The translations under genes and the position numbers were made by a program. Positions 8,210-18,402 of a DNA stretch of 64,000 bases are shown in pieces (position 1 is the stretch's first letter; the number at the start of each line of letters is the position of its first letter). The stretch comes from an uncultured Chitinophaga sp. (GTDB lineage Bacteria; Bacteroidota; Bacteroidia; Cytophagales; Cyclobacteriaceae), in assembly GCA_902168205.1 (NCBI GenBank), contig CABHOK010000003.1, forward strand, positions 2,046,001 to 2,110,000. The letters run 5' to 3'. The notes below the pieces were generated by a model that saw nothing but the letters and a program-made list of their open reading frames with translations, made no database searches and had not been told where the DNA came from.

Positions 8210-11200
8210 ATGCATCGATTTTTTCTGGTAGTTCTCGCGTTGGTTGTTGTGGCATGCAGCAAAGACAGAGAAGAATCTGCCCCTGTAAAAAATACACTTT
8301 TTCAACGCCTGCCTTCCGCGGAAACGGGAATTGCATTTGAAAATAATCTTATACTCCGGGAAGACTTTGATGTTTTCCGGTATCGCAATTATTACAACGG
8401 TGGTGGCGTTGGAATAGGTGATTTCAATAACGATGGTCTCGCCGATGTATACATCACTTCCAACATGGGCGATAACAAATTATACCTCAACAAAGGCAAC
8501 TGGAAATTTGAAGATATTACTGAAAAGGCCGGAGTAAAGGGAAGCAAGATTTGGTCTACCGGAGTGAGCATTGCCGATGTAAATGCAGACGGCTTGCTGG
8601 ATATATATGTCTGTAACGCAGGCGATGTGAATGGTGGTAAACGGGAGAACGAACTCTTCATCAACAACGGCAACTTAACCTTTACAGATCGTGCTGAAGA
8701 ATACGGATTGGCCGATCGCGGCTTTTCTACACACGCAGCGTTTTTTGATTATGATAAAGATGGTGACCTGGATTGTTATGTGCTGAACAATTCATACCGT
8801 CCCGTATCATCACTCGGCTATCGGAACCTACGGCACATCCGTGATGAGTTTGGCGGACATAAACTATATCGCAATGATAAAGGCCATTTCACCGATGTGA
8901 GCGAGTTTGCCGGTATATATGGAAGTGTTATCGGGTTTGGTCTGGGGGTTACGGTTGGTGATGTGAACCAGGATAACTGGCCCGACATGTATATCTCCAA
9001 CGACTTCTACGAACGCGATTACCTGTATATAAACAATCACGATGGTACATTTAAAGAATCGCTCGAAGACTATATGGGGCACATCAGTATGTTTTCCATG
9101 GGAGCAGATCTTGCTGACCTGAACAACGATGGCTACCCGGAAATCTTTTCGACCGATATGTACCCCGAAGACGATTATCGTCTCAAGACTATATCTGCAT
9201 TTGAGACATACGATGTATACCAGCTTCGCCTTCGAAACGGATATTATCATCAGTTTATGCGCAACATGCTGCAACTGAATAACCAGGATGGAAGCTTCAG
9301 CGAGATCGGAGAACTGGCCGGTGTTTCTGCAACCGACTGGAGCTGGGGTGCTTTGATTGCTGATTTTGATAACGATGCCTATAAAGATATATATGTATGC
9401 AACGGTATCTACAAAGATGTAACGAACCAGGATTTTGTTGAATTTCTAGGAAGTAGTGAACAGATGCGCGCTGCCATAGAAGGAAAGAAAATCGACTTCA
9501 AAGAATTTGTGGAGAAGATGCCTTCTGTGAAACTAAGCAACTATATGTTTACGCAACACGGTAGTCTGCAATTTACCAATGTGTCTAAAGACTGGGGATT
9601 GGATGATCCGAGTTTCTCCAATGGTGCTGCCTATGGTGATTTGGACAACGATGGTGATCTGGACCTGGTAGTGAACAATGTGAACGAAGAAGCATTTGTT
9701 TATCGCAACCAGTCGCGCGAGCAAAATAAAAATCATTTTCTCGCTCTCACCTTTAAGGGCACAGCCGGCAATGTGTTCGGGCTTGGTGCTTGTGTAAAAG
9801 CATTTATAGGGAAGGATGTTATTCAAAGTGATAACATGCCGATCCGTGGATTTCAATCCAGTATGGATTACAAAATGACACTCGGCTTAGGCACGCATCA
9901 GCAAGTAGATAGTGTCGTGATCACCTGGCCGGACGGAAAGATTGAAACAATGAGCGTTGTTAAAGCTGATCAGACGCTGGCTATCGACTATGCAAACGCC
10001 AAAATATATACGGCACCGGAACTTGTAAAGATAAAGCCACTTCTTCAGGAAGTTGTCTACACGGAGGTCCGTCATACAGAGAACGACTATAATGAATTCG
10101 ATCATAACCGTTTACAGTATAGCATGCTGTCTACCGAAGGTCCGGCTTTTGCCACGGCTGATCTGAATAACGATGGACTCGATGATTTTTACCTGGGAGG
10201 TTCTGTAGGAAATCCCGGCAAGGTATATATTCAGAAACCCGGCAATAAATTCGTTTCAGTCGCAGATGCTATTTTTGTTGCTGATTCACTCAGCGAAGAC
10301 ATCGATGCAGTGTTCTTCGATGCCGATAATGATCATGATCTTGATTTGTATGTCGTTACCGGTAGCTCGGAATATTCAACGCAGTCTCAACCCAACATCG
10401 ACAGGCTATATGAGAATAAAGGATTAAAAAACGGTATACCTGTATTTGAGAAAACCGTAAATCGTATTCCTTCACTGTATCAGAGCGGAAGCTGTGTTCG
10501 TCCGGCAGATGTGGATGGCGATGGTGATCTCGATCTCTTTGTGGGCACACGCGTAATGTCTTCTTATTATGGTTTGCCGTGTGATCAATTTATGTTCATC
10601 AACGATGGTAAAGGTAATTTTACCGAAGCACCACCAGCATTTGCTCCTGAGCTGAAACGACTCGGCATGGTAACGGATGCTCGCTGGTTCAAATACGATA
10701 CTGATAATTACCCTGATCTGTTGCTTGTAGGCGAGTGGATGCCGGTGACTATATTTCAGAATGATGGCAAACAACTTAAAAAAGTACCGTCAGTAAAAGG
10801 TCTGGAACAATCAGAGGGCTGGTGGAATTGTATTCAGGCCGTTGATCTTGATAATGACCAGGACGAAGATTTTATACTCGGTAATTACGGTCTCAACTCG
10901 AAGTTTCAACCTACACCAGAGAAACCGGTTACACTCTATGTAAATGACTTCGATCAGAATGGTTCGGTCGAGCCGGTCTTTGCATTCATCAGAGATGGCA
11001 AAGAATACCCCGTGGCTTTGCGCCAGGACATCATCAAGCAGATGAGTTCGCTCAAAAAGAAATTCATATACTATAAAGACTATGCGGATAAGTCTGTCAA
11101 CGATATATTCGATCCGAAACTGCTGGAGCGTGCTACCATGCTCAAGTTTTACCAGCCGCATACTTCAGTGCTGATCAACGAAGGCGCCAATGGATTTACG

Positions 11201-11521
11201 CTAAAGCCATTGCCAATACTGGCACAAGTGTCTCCGGTATATGGTATAGAAACAATGGATGTAAATCACGATCGCAAACCAGACATCATTCTCGGGGGAA
11301 ATCTCTTTGCAGTAAAACCTGAAATCGGTCGGTTGGATGCGTTGCACGGTTTGGTACTTACCAACGAAGGCAACGGAAATTTTACACCACTCAACTCGTT
11401 GCAATCCGGTATAAAGATAAAAGGTGAAGTGCGCCACATTCAGGTGCTGAACAACAAAGGCAAAAAAGTTATAGCCTTTGTGAGGAACAACGATTCCATT
11501 AAATTTTTTAACGCACAATAA
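8210..11521 (+). CDS. FG-GAP/VCBS and ASPIC-UnbV repeat lipoprotein, copy 1
   Basis: A 1103-aa exported lipoprotein (MHRFFLV... lipobox VVVAC, Cys16). I chose ATG 8210 over an in-frame GTG at 8192 because it begins the signal peptide directly. It has many FG-GAP/VCBS blades with calcium-type DxNxDGxxD motifs (DFNNDGLAD, DVNADGLLD, DLDNDGDLD), an ASPIC/UnbV-type domain at about residues 510-590 (PIRGFQSSMDYKMTLGLG, VDSVVITWPDGK), then a second propeller half (DADNDHDLD, DVDGDGDLD). Such CRTAC1-like proteins are predicted surface beta-propellers that often accompany SusC/SusD in Bacteroidota; the ligand is unknown. A full-length paralog starts 9 bases downstream. Confidence 0.88.
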   Translation: MHRFFLVVLALVVVACSKDREESAPVKNTLFQRLPSAETGIAFENNLILREDFDVFRYRNYYNGGGVGIGDFNNDGLADVYITSNMGDNKLYLNKGNWKFEDITEKAGVKGSKIWSTGVSIADVNADGLLDIYVCNAGDVNGGKRENELFINNGNLTFTDRAEEYGLADRGFSTHAAFFDYDKDGDLDCYVLNNSYRPVSSLGYRNLRHIRDEFGGHKLYRNDKGHFTDVSEFAGIYGSVIGFGLGVTVGDVNQDNWPDMYISNDFYERDYLYINNHDGTFKESLEDYMGHISMFSMGADLADLNNDGYPEIFSTDMYPEDDYRLKTISAFETYDVYQLRLRNGYYHQFMRNMLQLNNQDGSFSEIGELAGVSATDWSWGALIADFDNDAYKDIYVCNGIYKDVTNQDFVEFLGSSEQMRAAIEGKKIDFKEFVEKMPSVKLSNYMFTQHGSLQFTNVSKDWGLDDPSFSNGAAYGDLDNDGDLDLVVNNVNEEAFVYRNQSREQNKNHFLALTFKGTAGNVFGLGACVKAFIGKDVIQSDNMPIRGFQSSMDYKMTLGLGTHQQVDSVVITWPDGKIETMSVVKADQTLAIDYANAKIYTAPELVKIKPLLQEVVYTEVRHTENDYNEFDHNRLQYSMLSTEGPAFATADLNNDGLDDFYLGGSVGNPGKVYIQKPGNKFVSVADAIFVADSLSEDIDAVFFDADNDHDLDLYVVTGSSEYSTQSQPNIDRLYENKGLKNGIPVFEKTVNRIPSLYQSGSCVRPADVDGDGDLDLFVGTRVMSSYYGLPCDQFMFINDGKGNFTEAPPAFAPELKRLGMVTDARWFKYDTDNYPDLLLVGEWMPVTIFQNDGKQLKKVPSVKGLEQSEGWWNCIQAVDLDNDQDEDFILGNYGLNSKFQPTPEKPVTLYVNDFDQNGSVEPVFAFIRDGKEYPVALRQDIIKQMSSLKKKFIYYKDYADKSVNDIFDPKLLERATMLKFYQPHTSVLINEGANGFTLKPLPILAQVSPVYGIETMDVNHDRKPDIILGGNLFAVKPEIGRLDALHGLVLTNEGNGNFTPLNSLQSGIKIKGEVRHIQVLNNKGKKVIAFVRNNDSIKFFNAQ

Positions 11522-11530
11522 ACTTTTACA

Positions 11531-14500
11531 ATGAATCAGTTTTTAATAAAGGTAGTAACAGCCATGATTTGCATTGCGGGAATAATGGCGTGTGCTCCGA
11601 AAGAAGATAAAAAATTCAGGTTGGTTCCCTCGAGTGAATCCGGTATAACCTTTAAGAACGTATTAAAGGAAACCGTAGAGTTTAACATCTTTAACTATAT
11701 GTATTTCTACAATGGGGGAGGTGTTGCTACCGGTGACGTAAATGGCGATGGACTGCCCGATATATACTTTACGTCAAACCAGGAAGATAATAAACTATAT
11801 ATTAACAAAGGGAACTTCAAGTTTGCAGATGTTACCGAAGCTGCCGGTGTGGAGGGTTTCAAGGGCTGGACTACCGGTGTAACCATGGCCGATGTAAACA
11901 GCGATGGTAAACTGGATATATATGTGAGCAACCTGGGAGATTACCTGATCTACAAAGGAAAGAACCAGTTGTTTATCAACGAAGGGAACGATGCGAACGG
12001 TGTTCCGAAATTTACTGACCGCGCCATGGAGTATGGACTTGACCTCGTAGGCTTTTCAACACAGGCTTCGTTCTTTGACTATGATCGCGATGGAGACCTG
12101 GATATGTTCATGCTGAACCATTCCCTGCATGAGAATGGTACTTTTGGAAAATCAGGTCTCCGAACAAAAAGTCACCCGCTGGCAGGCGATCGTTTACTGC
12201 GCAACGACAACGGGAGATTCATTGATGTTACACAAGGCTCGGGTATATATAACAGCGTGCTGGGCTACGGTTTGGGTGTTGTAGTAAGTGATGTAGACCT
12301 GGATGGATGGCCGGATATATATGTCGGTAACGATTTTCATGAGAACGACTATCTCTATATAAACCAGGGCAACGGTACTTTTAAGGAAGTGCTCGAAAAA
12401 TGCATGATGCATACCAGCCGGTATACCATGGGTGTTGACTTTGCTGATTTCAACAACGATGCTTATCCGGATTTGATCGCGATGGACATGCTGCCGGAAG
12501 ATCCGCAGGTATTAAAAGCATCGGCAGCGGAAGATACCTATGATGTATTCAATTTTAAGATCAACTATGGGTATAATCACCAGTTTGCCCGGAATACGTT
12601 GCAGTTGAACAACCAGGATGGAAGGTTCAGTGAAGTAGGACTAATGGCCGGTGTCGCGGCTACAGACTGGAGCTGGTCTTCGTTGTTTGCCGACTTCGAC
12701 CTGGATGGTCGCAAAGATATATTTGTATCCAACGGTATATTACGAAGATCAAACGATCTGGACTATATCAACTTCATTACGATTGATTCCGTGCAAATGC
12801 GAATGAAGTACGATATGTCGGAACGAGAACTGATGTATATTGAGAAACTTCCGAAGATCAAGGTTCCGAATTACCTCTTCATTAATAATGGAGATTCCAC
12901 GTTTGCAAACCAGGCGCTGAGCTGGGGACTTGAGTCGCCTTCCTATTCACATGGTACCGCGTATGCCGATCTGGATAACGATGGTGATCTTGATCTCGTA
13001 ATCAACAATGTTGAAGACGAAGCATTCGTATACGAGAACAGAACGATTCATAAGCCTGTCGAGGAAAATGTGGAGCAACCGCATTACCTGCAAATTGCAT
13101 TGGCAGGTGATATAGGCAACAGCCAGGGTATAGGAGCAAAAGTATTTATATACACCGGTGGTAAATTGCAGGTGCAGGAATGTATGCCTACACGTGGTTA
13201 CGAAAGTTCTGTAGACAGCCGGCTTACATTTGGCCTTGGTAAAACAAAACAGATTGATTCACTGGTTGTGATCTGGAATGACGGGAAGTTTGAGAAGCAG
13301 GTGAATATACAGGCTGATCAGCAACTGGTACTCAGGCAACAAAATGCAAAGGGTAATTTTAACTACACCGTTTTTCACAAGCCCCAGCATCTGTTTGTAA
13401 AAGATTCAACGGCCTTGGGTATATCTTTTAAGCATACCGAGAATCGTTTCGTGGAGTTTAATCGCGAAGCATTACTTCCGCACATGCTCTCGGCCGAAGG
13501 ACCCGCTGCTGTTACCGGAGATATGAACGGTGATGGTCGCGAAGATATATTCCTGGGCAACGCCAAATGGTCAAAAGCAAAAATATACCTGCAGACACCA
13601 GCCGGTACATTTACAGAACAAAAGCAACCCGCGCTGGCCATCGATAGTACATACGAAGATGTTGATGCCGCCTTATTGGATGCTGACAAAGACGGAGACC
13701 TCGATCTGCTTGTTGTGAGTGGAGGAAACGAGTTTACGGGTAAATCTATATACCGCCAGCCAAGGTTATACCTCAATAATGGCAAGGGTAATTTTACACG
13801 GTCACCTGCGTTAACCGATATATACCTCACCGGTTCCTGCGTTAGTGTTCAGGATATAGATGCCGATGGTGATGCCGATATATTTCTCGGTGCGCGCGCC
13901 AACCCGTGGCGGTATGGCTTAAAACCGGATAGCTATATTTTACTTAACGATAGCAAAGGTAATTTTACCGATGCAACGGATACAGTGGCACCCGTGCTGC
14001 GCAAGTTCGGTTTTATCAAGCATGCTACATGGGCTGATATGGATGGCGATAAAGTGGCGGATCTTGTGTTGGCCGCGGAATGGTCGCCCATTACTATATT
14101 GCTGAACAAGAATGGTAAACTTACACCTATACCCGCAGAGGGTTCCGGACTTGAAAAATCAAACGGCTGGTGGAATATAGTACAGGCCGCAGACTTTGAT
14201 CAGGATGGTGATCTGGATTTGATCGCGGGTAACCTGGGCCTTAACTCCCGTCTGCATGCGTCAGAACAGGAGCCGGTAAAAATGTTTGTAGCCGATTTTG
14301 ACAAGAACGACAGTACCGACCAGGTGTTAACACATTTTATTCACGGCAAAGAATACCCGTTCCATACACGCGATGAAATGACCAGGCAGATGCCTTACCT
14401 GAAGAAACGCTACCTTTCGTATCATAAATTTGCAGAAGCTACGGTGCATGATATGTTTACCGATGATGTGTTGAATGCCTCCGAGAAATATATAGCCTAT

Positions 14501-14902
14501 AATTTCCGCACATGCTATATTGAAAATATAGGACAGGGTAAATTTAAAGTACGCCCGTTGCCAAATGCCGCGCAGCTTTCAACTGTAAATGCTATACTGG
14601 TAGATGACTTTAACAACGACAAGAAACCAGATGTGTTGCTGGCCGGAAATTTCTATCCCATCAATATACAAATGGGGCGCAACGATGCGAGCTATGGTTT
14701 ACTGTTAACCGGAGATGGTAAAGGTAATTTCCACCCGGTGCCCGCGATCCAATCCGGATTCTCGGTGGCGGGAGAAACGCGCGCTCTTAAAACAATTCAT
14801 GTAAATGGAAACGTATACTATATAGCCGTGCGCAATAACGATACCCTGATGGCTTTTTCAGTTCGTAACGCAGCTACAGATAATAGCAAGATCGTTCCTT
14901 AA
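11531..14902 (+). CDS. FG-GAP/VCBS and ASPIC-UnbV repeat lipoprotein, copy 2
   Basis: A 1123-aa paralog of the preceding gene with the same order of parts: lipobox GIMAC (Cys21), N-terminal FG-GAP blades (DVNGDGLPD, DVNSDGKLD, DYDRDGDLD), an ASPIC/UnbV domain at about 520-595 (PTRGYESSVDSRLTFGLG, IDSLVVIWNDGK) and a second set of blades (DMNGDGRED, DADKDGDLD, DFDQDGDLD). It is predicted to be anchored at the cell surface and to bind calcium. The two copies have clearly diverged, so the tandem arrangement is an old duplication rather than a recent one. It is separated by 9 bases from copy 1 and 16 bases from the GH65-like gene, so it is co-transcribed. Confidence 0.88.
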   Translation: MNQFLIKVVTAMICIAGIMACAPKEDKKFRLVPSSESGITFKNVLKETVEFNIFNYMYFYNGGGVATGDVNGDGLPDIYFTSNQEDNKLYINKGNFKFADVTEAAGVEGFKGWTTGVTMADVNSDGKLDIYVSNLGDYLIYKGKNQLFINEGNDANGVPKFTDRAMEYGLDLVGFSTQASFFDYDRDGDLDMFMLNHSLHENGTFGKSGLRTKSHPLAGDRLLRNDNGRFIDVTQGSGIYNSVLGYGLGVVVSDVDLDGWPDIYVGNDFHENDYLYINQGNGTFKEVLEKCMMHTSRYTMGVDFADFNNDAYPDLIAMDMLPEDPQVLKASAAEDTYDVFNFKINYGYNHQFARNTLQLNNQDGRFSEVGLMAGVAATDWSWSSLFADFDLDGRKDIFVSNGILRRSNDLDYINFITIDSVQMRMKYDMSERELMYIEKLPKIKVPNYLFINNGDSTFANQALSWGLESPSYSHGTAYADLDNDGDLDLVINNVEDEAFVYENRTIHKPVEENVEQPHYLQIALAGDIGNSQGIGAKVFIYTGGKLQVQECMPTRGYESSVDSRLTFGLGKTKQIDSLVVIWNDGKFEKQVNIQADQQLVLRQQNAKGNFNYTVFHKPQHLFVKDSTALGISFKHTENRFVEFNREALLPHMLSAEGPAAVTGDMNGDGREDIFLGNAKWSKAKIYLQTPAGTFTEQKQPALAIDSTYEDVDAALLDADKDGDLDLLVVSGGNEFTGKSIYRQPRLYLNNGKGNFTRSPALTDIYLTGSCVSVQDIDADGDADIFLGARANPWRYGLKPDSYILLNDSKGNFTDATDTVAPVLRKFGFIKHATWADMDGDKVADLVLAAEWSPITILLNKNGKLTPIPAEGSGLEKSNGWWNIVQAADFDQDGDLDLIAGNLGLNSRLHASEQEPVKMFVADFDKNDSTDQVLTHFIHGKEYPFHTRDEMTRQMPYLKKRYLSYHKFAEATVHDMFTDDVLNASEKYIAYNFRTCYIENIGQGKFKVRPLPNAAQLSTVNAILVDDFNNDKKPDVLLAGNFYPINIQMGRNDASYGLLLTGDGKGNFHPVPAIQSGFSVAGETRALKTIHVNGNVYYIAVRNNDTLMAFSVRNAATDNSKIVP

Positions 14903-14918
14903 ACAAAACGTATCGTCT

Positions 14919-16952
14919 ATGAAAACAATCCTGTACTACATTGTATTTTTTATTCCGGTGGCAGGCTTTGCACAAGATGCAGGATGGACCATCGAGGCGA
15001 AAACAATCGATCCGAATAATTACTATGGCGTAACGGTAGCGAACGGCATGGTAGGCATCGTATCGTCTCCCGAGCCGATGAAAGTAAAGGATGTTGTGTT
15101 GAACGGAGTGTATGACTATTACCAGCGCGGTCGTGTCTCCAATATACTCAAGACATTCAATCACATTAACATGAACCTCGATGTGGATGGCCAGCGCATC
15201 GGGCTGAAGCATATTCGAAATTACCGGCAGGTGCTCGATATGAAAAAAGCAGCACTCACTACTACGTTCGAAGTAGGAGATAAGCTTATGGTAAAACACA
15301 CCATTATGGCGCTGCAACATTTACCCTATACGGCCCTGGCAATTGTCGAGGTCAAAGCGAAGCGCGCAGTGAAAATTACACCCATGAGTGTAATCGAAGC
15401 TCCCAATCACCTGGTGGACGTCAGGAATCTGTACAGTGAAATCGATCGTCCGCATGTAGTCATACCGTTGCTTACTTCGGTAGGGAAAAGTCCTTCCGGC
15501 AAGCATACCGTTGCTGTGAGTAACAGTATAATTTTCACGGAGCCACACGGCCAGGAGCCCGACTTGATTCATGAGGACTGGGACTATAACATGCATCTTG
15601 TGAAGTTCAATAAAGATATGAAGGCGGGAGATACCTATACCTTTAGTGTTGTAGCATCAGCAACATCAACCGAACACTATAAAGATCCGCTGAATGAAGC
15701 GGAGCGCCTTACCATTTTTGCAAAGCTTGAAGGCACACTACGTCTGCTGCAACATCATGAAGCTGCCTGGGAAAATTTATGGAAGAGTGATATTGTAGTG
15801 GAAGGCGATGTGCAGGCTCAGAAAGATATACGCTTTGGACTCTATCATTTATACTCTTTTGCCCGTGCCGGTACTGCCTATAGTTTATCGCCTATGGGAC
15901 TATCAGGTCTTGGGTATAACGGCCATGTGTTCTGGGATACGGAACTCTGGATGTACCCGCCACTGCTGGTATTGCAACCCGATATAGCAAAGTCATTACT
16001 CGAATATCGCTTTCAACGATTGGAGGCTGCGAAACAAAATGCATTTTCGCACGGGTATAAAGGCGCCATGTTTCCATGGGAGTCATCAGATGAGGGAACA
16101 GAAGATACACCGGTGTGGGCACTTACCGGACCTTTTCAACATCACATCACCGGATGTGTAGGTTGGGCCTTCTGGAAATATTACCAGGTAACAAAAGATA
16201 AAACCTGGTTGCGCGAACGCGGCTATCCTGTGCTGAAAGAAGTAGCTGATTTCTGGGCGAGCCGTGTTGAACGCAAAGGCAGCGGACGATATGAGATCAA
16301 CAATGTTATAGGCGCCAATGAGTGGCAGGAGAATATAGATAACAACGCATTTACCAATGGTATGGCAATCACGGTACTGCGCTATGCTACACAGGCTGCA
16401 AAAGAATTAGCACTCGAACCGAATGCTGATTGGGAACATGTGGCACAAAATATTCCTATACTGAAATTTCCTGATGGCACTACAAAAGAAAATGCTACCT
16501 ATACCGGAGTGGATATAAAACAGGCCGATGTTAATCTGCTGGCGTATCCGCTGGAGATTGTTACCGATCGCGCACAGCTTGAAAAAGATCTGAAGTATTA
16601 TGAACCACGCATGTCGCCTGAAGGACCTGCGATGGGTAACTCGGTGCTTGCTACACTATATGCGCGACTGGGGCAATCGGAAAAAGCATACGAGCTTTTT
16701 GTAAAGACCTATAAGCCCAATGAAGTGCCACCCTTTGGTGTACTTGCTGAAACAGCCGGAGGAACCAATCCATACTTTGCAACCGGTGCAGGTGGAATGT
16801 TGCAGGCTGTTATTTTCGGATTCGGAGGTCTCAGTATTTCAGATAACGGAATTGTGCAGAGCAGCAAACCTCTTCCTAAAAAATGGAAATCGGTTCAGGT
16901 GAAAGGCGCAGGCGTTGATAAGAAAGATTTTATAGTGAAGCAAGGAAATTAA
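14919..16952 (+). CDS. Exported GH65-like glycoside hydrolase/phosphorylase
   Basis: A 677-aa enzyme with a cleavable signal peptide (about 1-19, ending GFAQ), unlike the cytosolic GH65 at 23229-25517. An N-terminal beta-sandwich is followed by an (alpha/alpha)6 barrel. GH65 hallmarks are HVFWDTELWMYPPLLV (near 345) and VIGANEWQENIDNNAFTN, in which the general acid Glu falls at about residue 468. Being exported, it is more likely a hydrolase acting on alpha-linked disaccharides such as trehalose or kojibiose than a phosphorylase, but this is inference. It ends the run of genes starting at 8210; a promoter follows for the next gene. Confidence 0.82.
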   Translation: MKTILYYIVFFIPVAGFAQDAGWTIEAKTIDPNNYYGVTVANGMVGIVSSPEPMKVKDVVLNGVYDYYQRGRVSNILKTFNHINMNLDVDGQRIGLKHIRNYRQVLDMKKAALTTTFEVGDKLMVKHTIMALQHLPYTALAIVEVKAKRAVKITPMSVIEAPNHLVDVRNLYSEIDRPHVVIPLLTSVGKSPSGKHTVAVSNSIIFTEPHGQEPDLIHEDWDYNMHLVKFNKDMKAGDTYTFSVVASATSTEHYKDPLNEAERLTIFAKLEGTLRLLQHHEAAWENLWKSDIVVEGDVQAQKDIRFGLYHLYSFARAGTAYSLSPMGLSGLGYNGHVFWDTELWMYPPLLVLQPDIAKSLLEYRFQRLEAAKQNAFSHGYKGAMFPWESSDEGTEDTPVWALTGPFQHHITGCVGWAFWKYYQVTKDKTWLRERGYPVLKEVADFWASRVERKGSGRYEINNVIGANEWQENIDNNAFTNGMAITVLRYATQAAKELALEPNADWEHVAQNIPILKFPDGTTKENATYTGVDIKQADVNLLAYPLEIVTDRAQLEKDLKYYEPRMSPEGPAMGNSVLATLYARLGQSEKAYELFVKTYKPNEVPPFGVLAETAGGTNPYFATGAGGMLQAVIFGFGGLSISDNGIVQSSKPLPKKWKSVQVKGAGVDKKDFIVKQGN

Positions 16953-16956
16953 ACCG

Positions 16957-16986
16957 TTTGTTATTATTGTTTTCCTTCTAAATTTG
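16957..16986 (+). promoter_or_regulatory. Bacteroidetes-type promoter
   Basis: TTTG (16957-16960) and TAAATTTG (16979-16986) match the Bacteroidetes -33 TTTG and -7 TANNTTTG elements with an 18-base spacer, one base shorter than usual. It lies in the gap before the haloperoxidase-like gene, placing the transcription start about 15-20 bases before its ATG. Confidence 0.5.
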
Positions 16987-17010
16987 AGAACCATACTTAC
17001 CCGGATTGTT

Positions 17011-18360
17011 ATGAAATTTTCTTTTGGGAAGATTGCGGTCATTTGCATGTTGCTCGTGTCGTGTTCTTCTGATGATGCGTGGCGTACAAAAGTTCAGAAT
17101 GCCGAATACCTGCACCGCTCTATCAAGCAAGTAACTGATGTTATTGTTCATGATATATTTTCACCTCCGGTAGCGAGTCGTATTTATACTTATGTCAGTG
17201 TTGCTGCATATGAAGCAGCACGGCACCAGGATTCATTGTGTGTGAGTTTTGCCGGACAGCTTCACGGCCTCGGACAAGTACCTCAGCCGGATAAAGGTAA
17301 AGAATATTGTTACCCGCTGGCATCGGTACAGGCAGCATTGAAAGTAGGAAGAGCATTGGTGTTTTCGGAAGACAAGATGGATGCTTTCTATGAAGGCATC
17401 ATGCAGGAATTTAAAAATGATGGCGTACCGAAAGATGTATTCGAGCGCTCGGTAGCATATGGAACACAAGTGGCCGATCACATCATTGCATGGTCACAGA
17501 AAGATAACTATAAACAGTCGCGTTCATTTCCCAAGTATTCCATCAGCGAAGATCCTGCCACCTGGAAGCCAACACCGCCTGCGTATATGGATGCTGTTGA
17601 ACCACACTGGAACAAGATCAGAACTTTTGCACTCGACTCAGCTGCGCAGTTTAAACCGGTATCACCAACAAAATTCTCTATCGATAAAGAGAGTGGTTTC
17701 TATAAGGAAGCATTTGAAGTATATACCGCAGGTGTAAAGATGACAGACGAGCAACGACAGATCGCTTCGTTCTGGGATTGCAATCCGTTTGTGATGAATG
17801 TGAAAGGACACGTGATGTTTGCTACTAAGAAAATATCACCCGGAGGTCACTGGATGAACATTACCAGTGTTGCCTGTAAAAAAACAAATGCTGACATCGT
17901 AAAAAGCGCAGAAGCGTATGCCCGTGTTGCTATAGGGCTGGTGGATGGATTTATATCCTGCTGGGATGAAAAATACCGGAGCCGTCTCATTCGTCCGGAG
18001 ACCTATATAAACCAGTATATAGATGAAAACTGGACACCGCTCTTGCAGACACCGCCATTCCCGGAATATACCAGTGGCCACAGCGTTGTGTCAGGAGCAT
18101 CAGCGATGGTATTGACAAAACTCTTTGGTGATAACTTCAGCTTTACCGACTCCACTGAAATTGAATTCGGATTAACAGCGCGTTCATTCAAATCGTTTAT
18201 ACATGCTTCCGAAGAAGCAGCAATCAGTCGTTTATACGGGGGAATTCACTACCGCCCTGCGATTGAAAATGGTATGATTGAAGGAAGGGCCGTTGGCAAT
18301 TTTATCAATGAAAAAGTCCGGACGAGAAAAGAAGGAAAGAAGCTCGCGGACGGAAAATAA
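17011..18360 (+). CDS. Vanadium-dependent haloperoxidase / PAP2-like lipoprotein
   Basis: A 449-aa predicted lipoprotein (lipobox LLVSC, Cys18). ATG 17011 is preferred over an in-frame TTG at 16984, which overlaps the predicted promoter. The vanadate/phosphate-binding motifs of the PAP2/VCPO superfamily are all present: KX6RP (KYRSRLIRP, near 320), SGH (TSGHSVVSG, near 355) and SRX5H (SRLYGGIHYRP, near 404). Family members are either haloperoxidases or acid phosphatases, and the sequence does not decide. Such genes recur beside ASPIC/FG-GAP lipoproteins in Bacteroidota. The aquaporin gene follows after 42 bases. Confidence 0.85.
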   Translation: MKFSFGKIAVICMLLVSCSSDDAWRTKVQNAEYLHRSIKQVTDVIVHDIFSPPVASRIYTYVSVAAYEAARHQDSLCVSFAGQLHGLGQVPQPDKGKEYCYPLASVQAALKVGRALVFSEDKMDAFYEGIMQEFKNDGVPKDVFERSVAYGTQVADHIIAWSQKDNYKQSRSFPKYSISEDPATWKPTPPAYMDAVEPHWNKIRTFALDSAAQFKPVSPTKFSIDKESGFYKEAFEVYTAGVKMTDEQRQIASFWDCNPFVMNVKGHVMFATKKISPGGHWMNITSVACKKTNADIVKSAEAYARVAIGLVDGFISCWDEKYRSRLIRPETYINQYIDENWTPLLQTPPFPEYTSGHSVVSGASAMVLTKLFGDNFSFTDSTEIEFGLTARSFKSFIHASEEAAISRLYGGIHYRPAIENGMIEGRAVGNFINEKVRTRKEGKKLADGK

Positions 18361-18402
18361 TCTGTAGCAGAATAAATATTGGCAGGCTAATCCATACACT
18401 AT

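Noticed and set aside
10472-10774. 100-codon minus-strand frame and many similar ones inside 8210-14902
   Set aside because: They are antisense frames created by the repeated Asp/Asn/Gly-rich coding sequence of the FG-GAP proteins.
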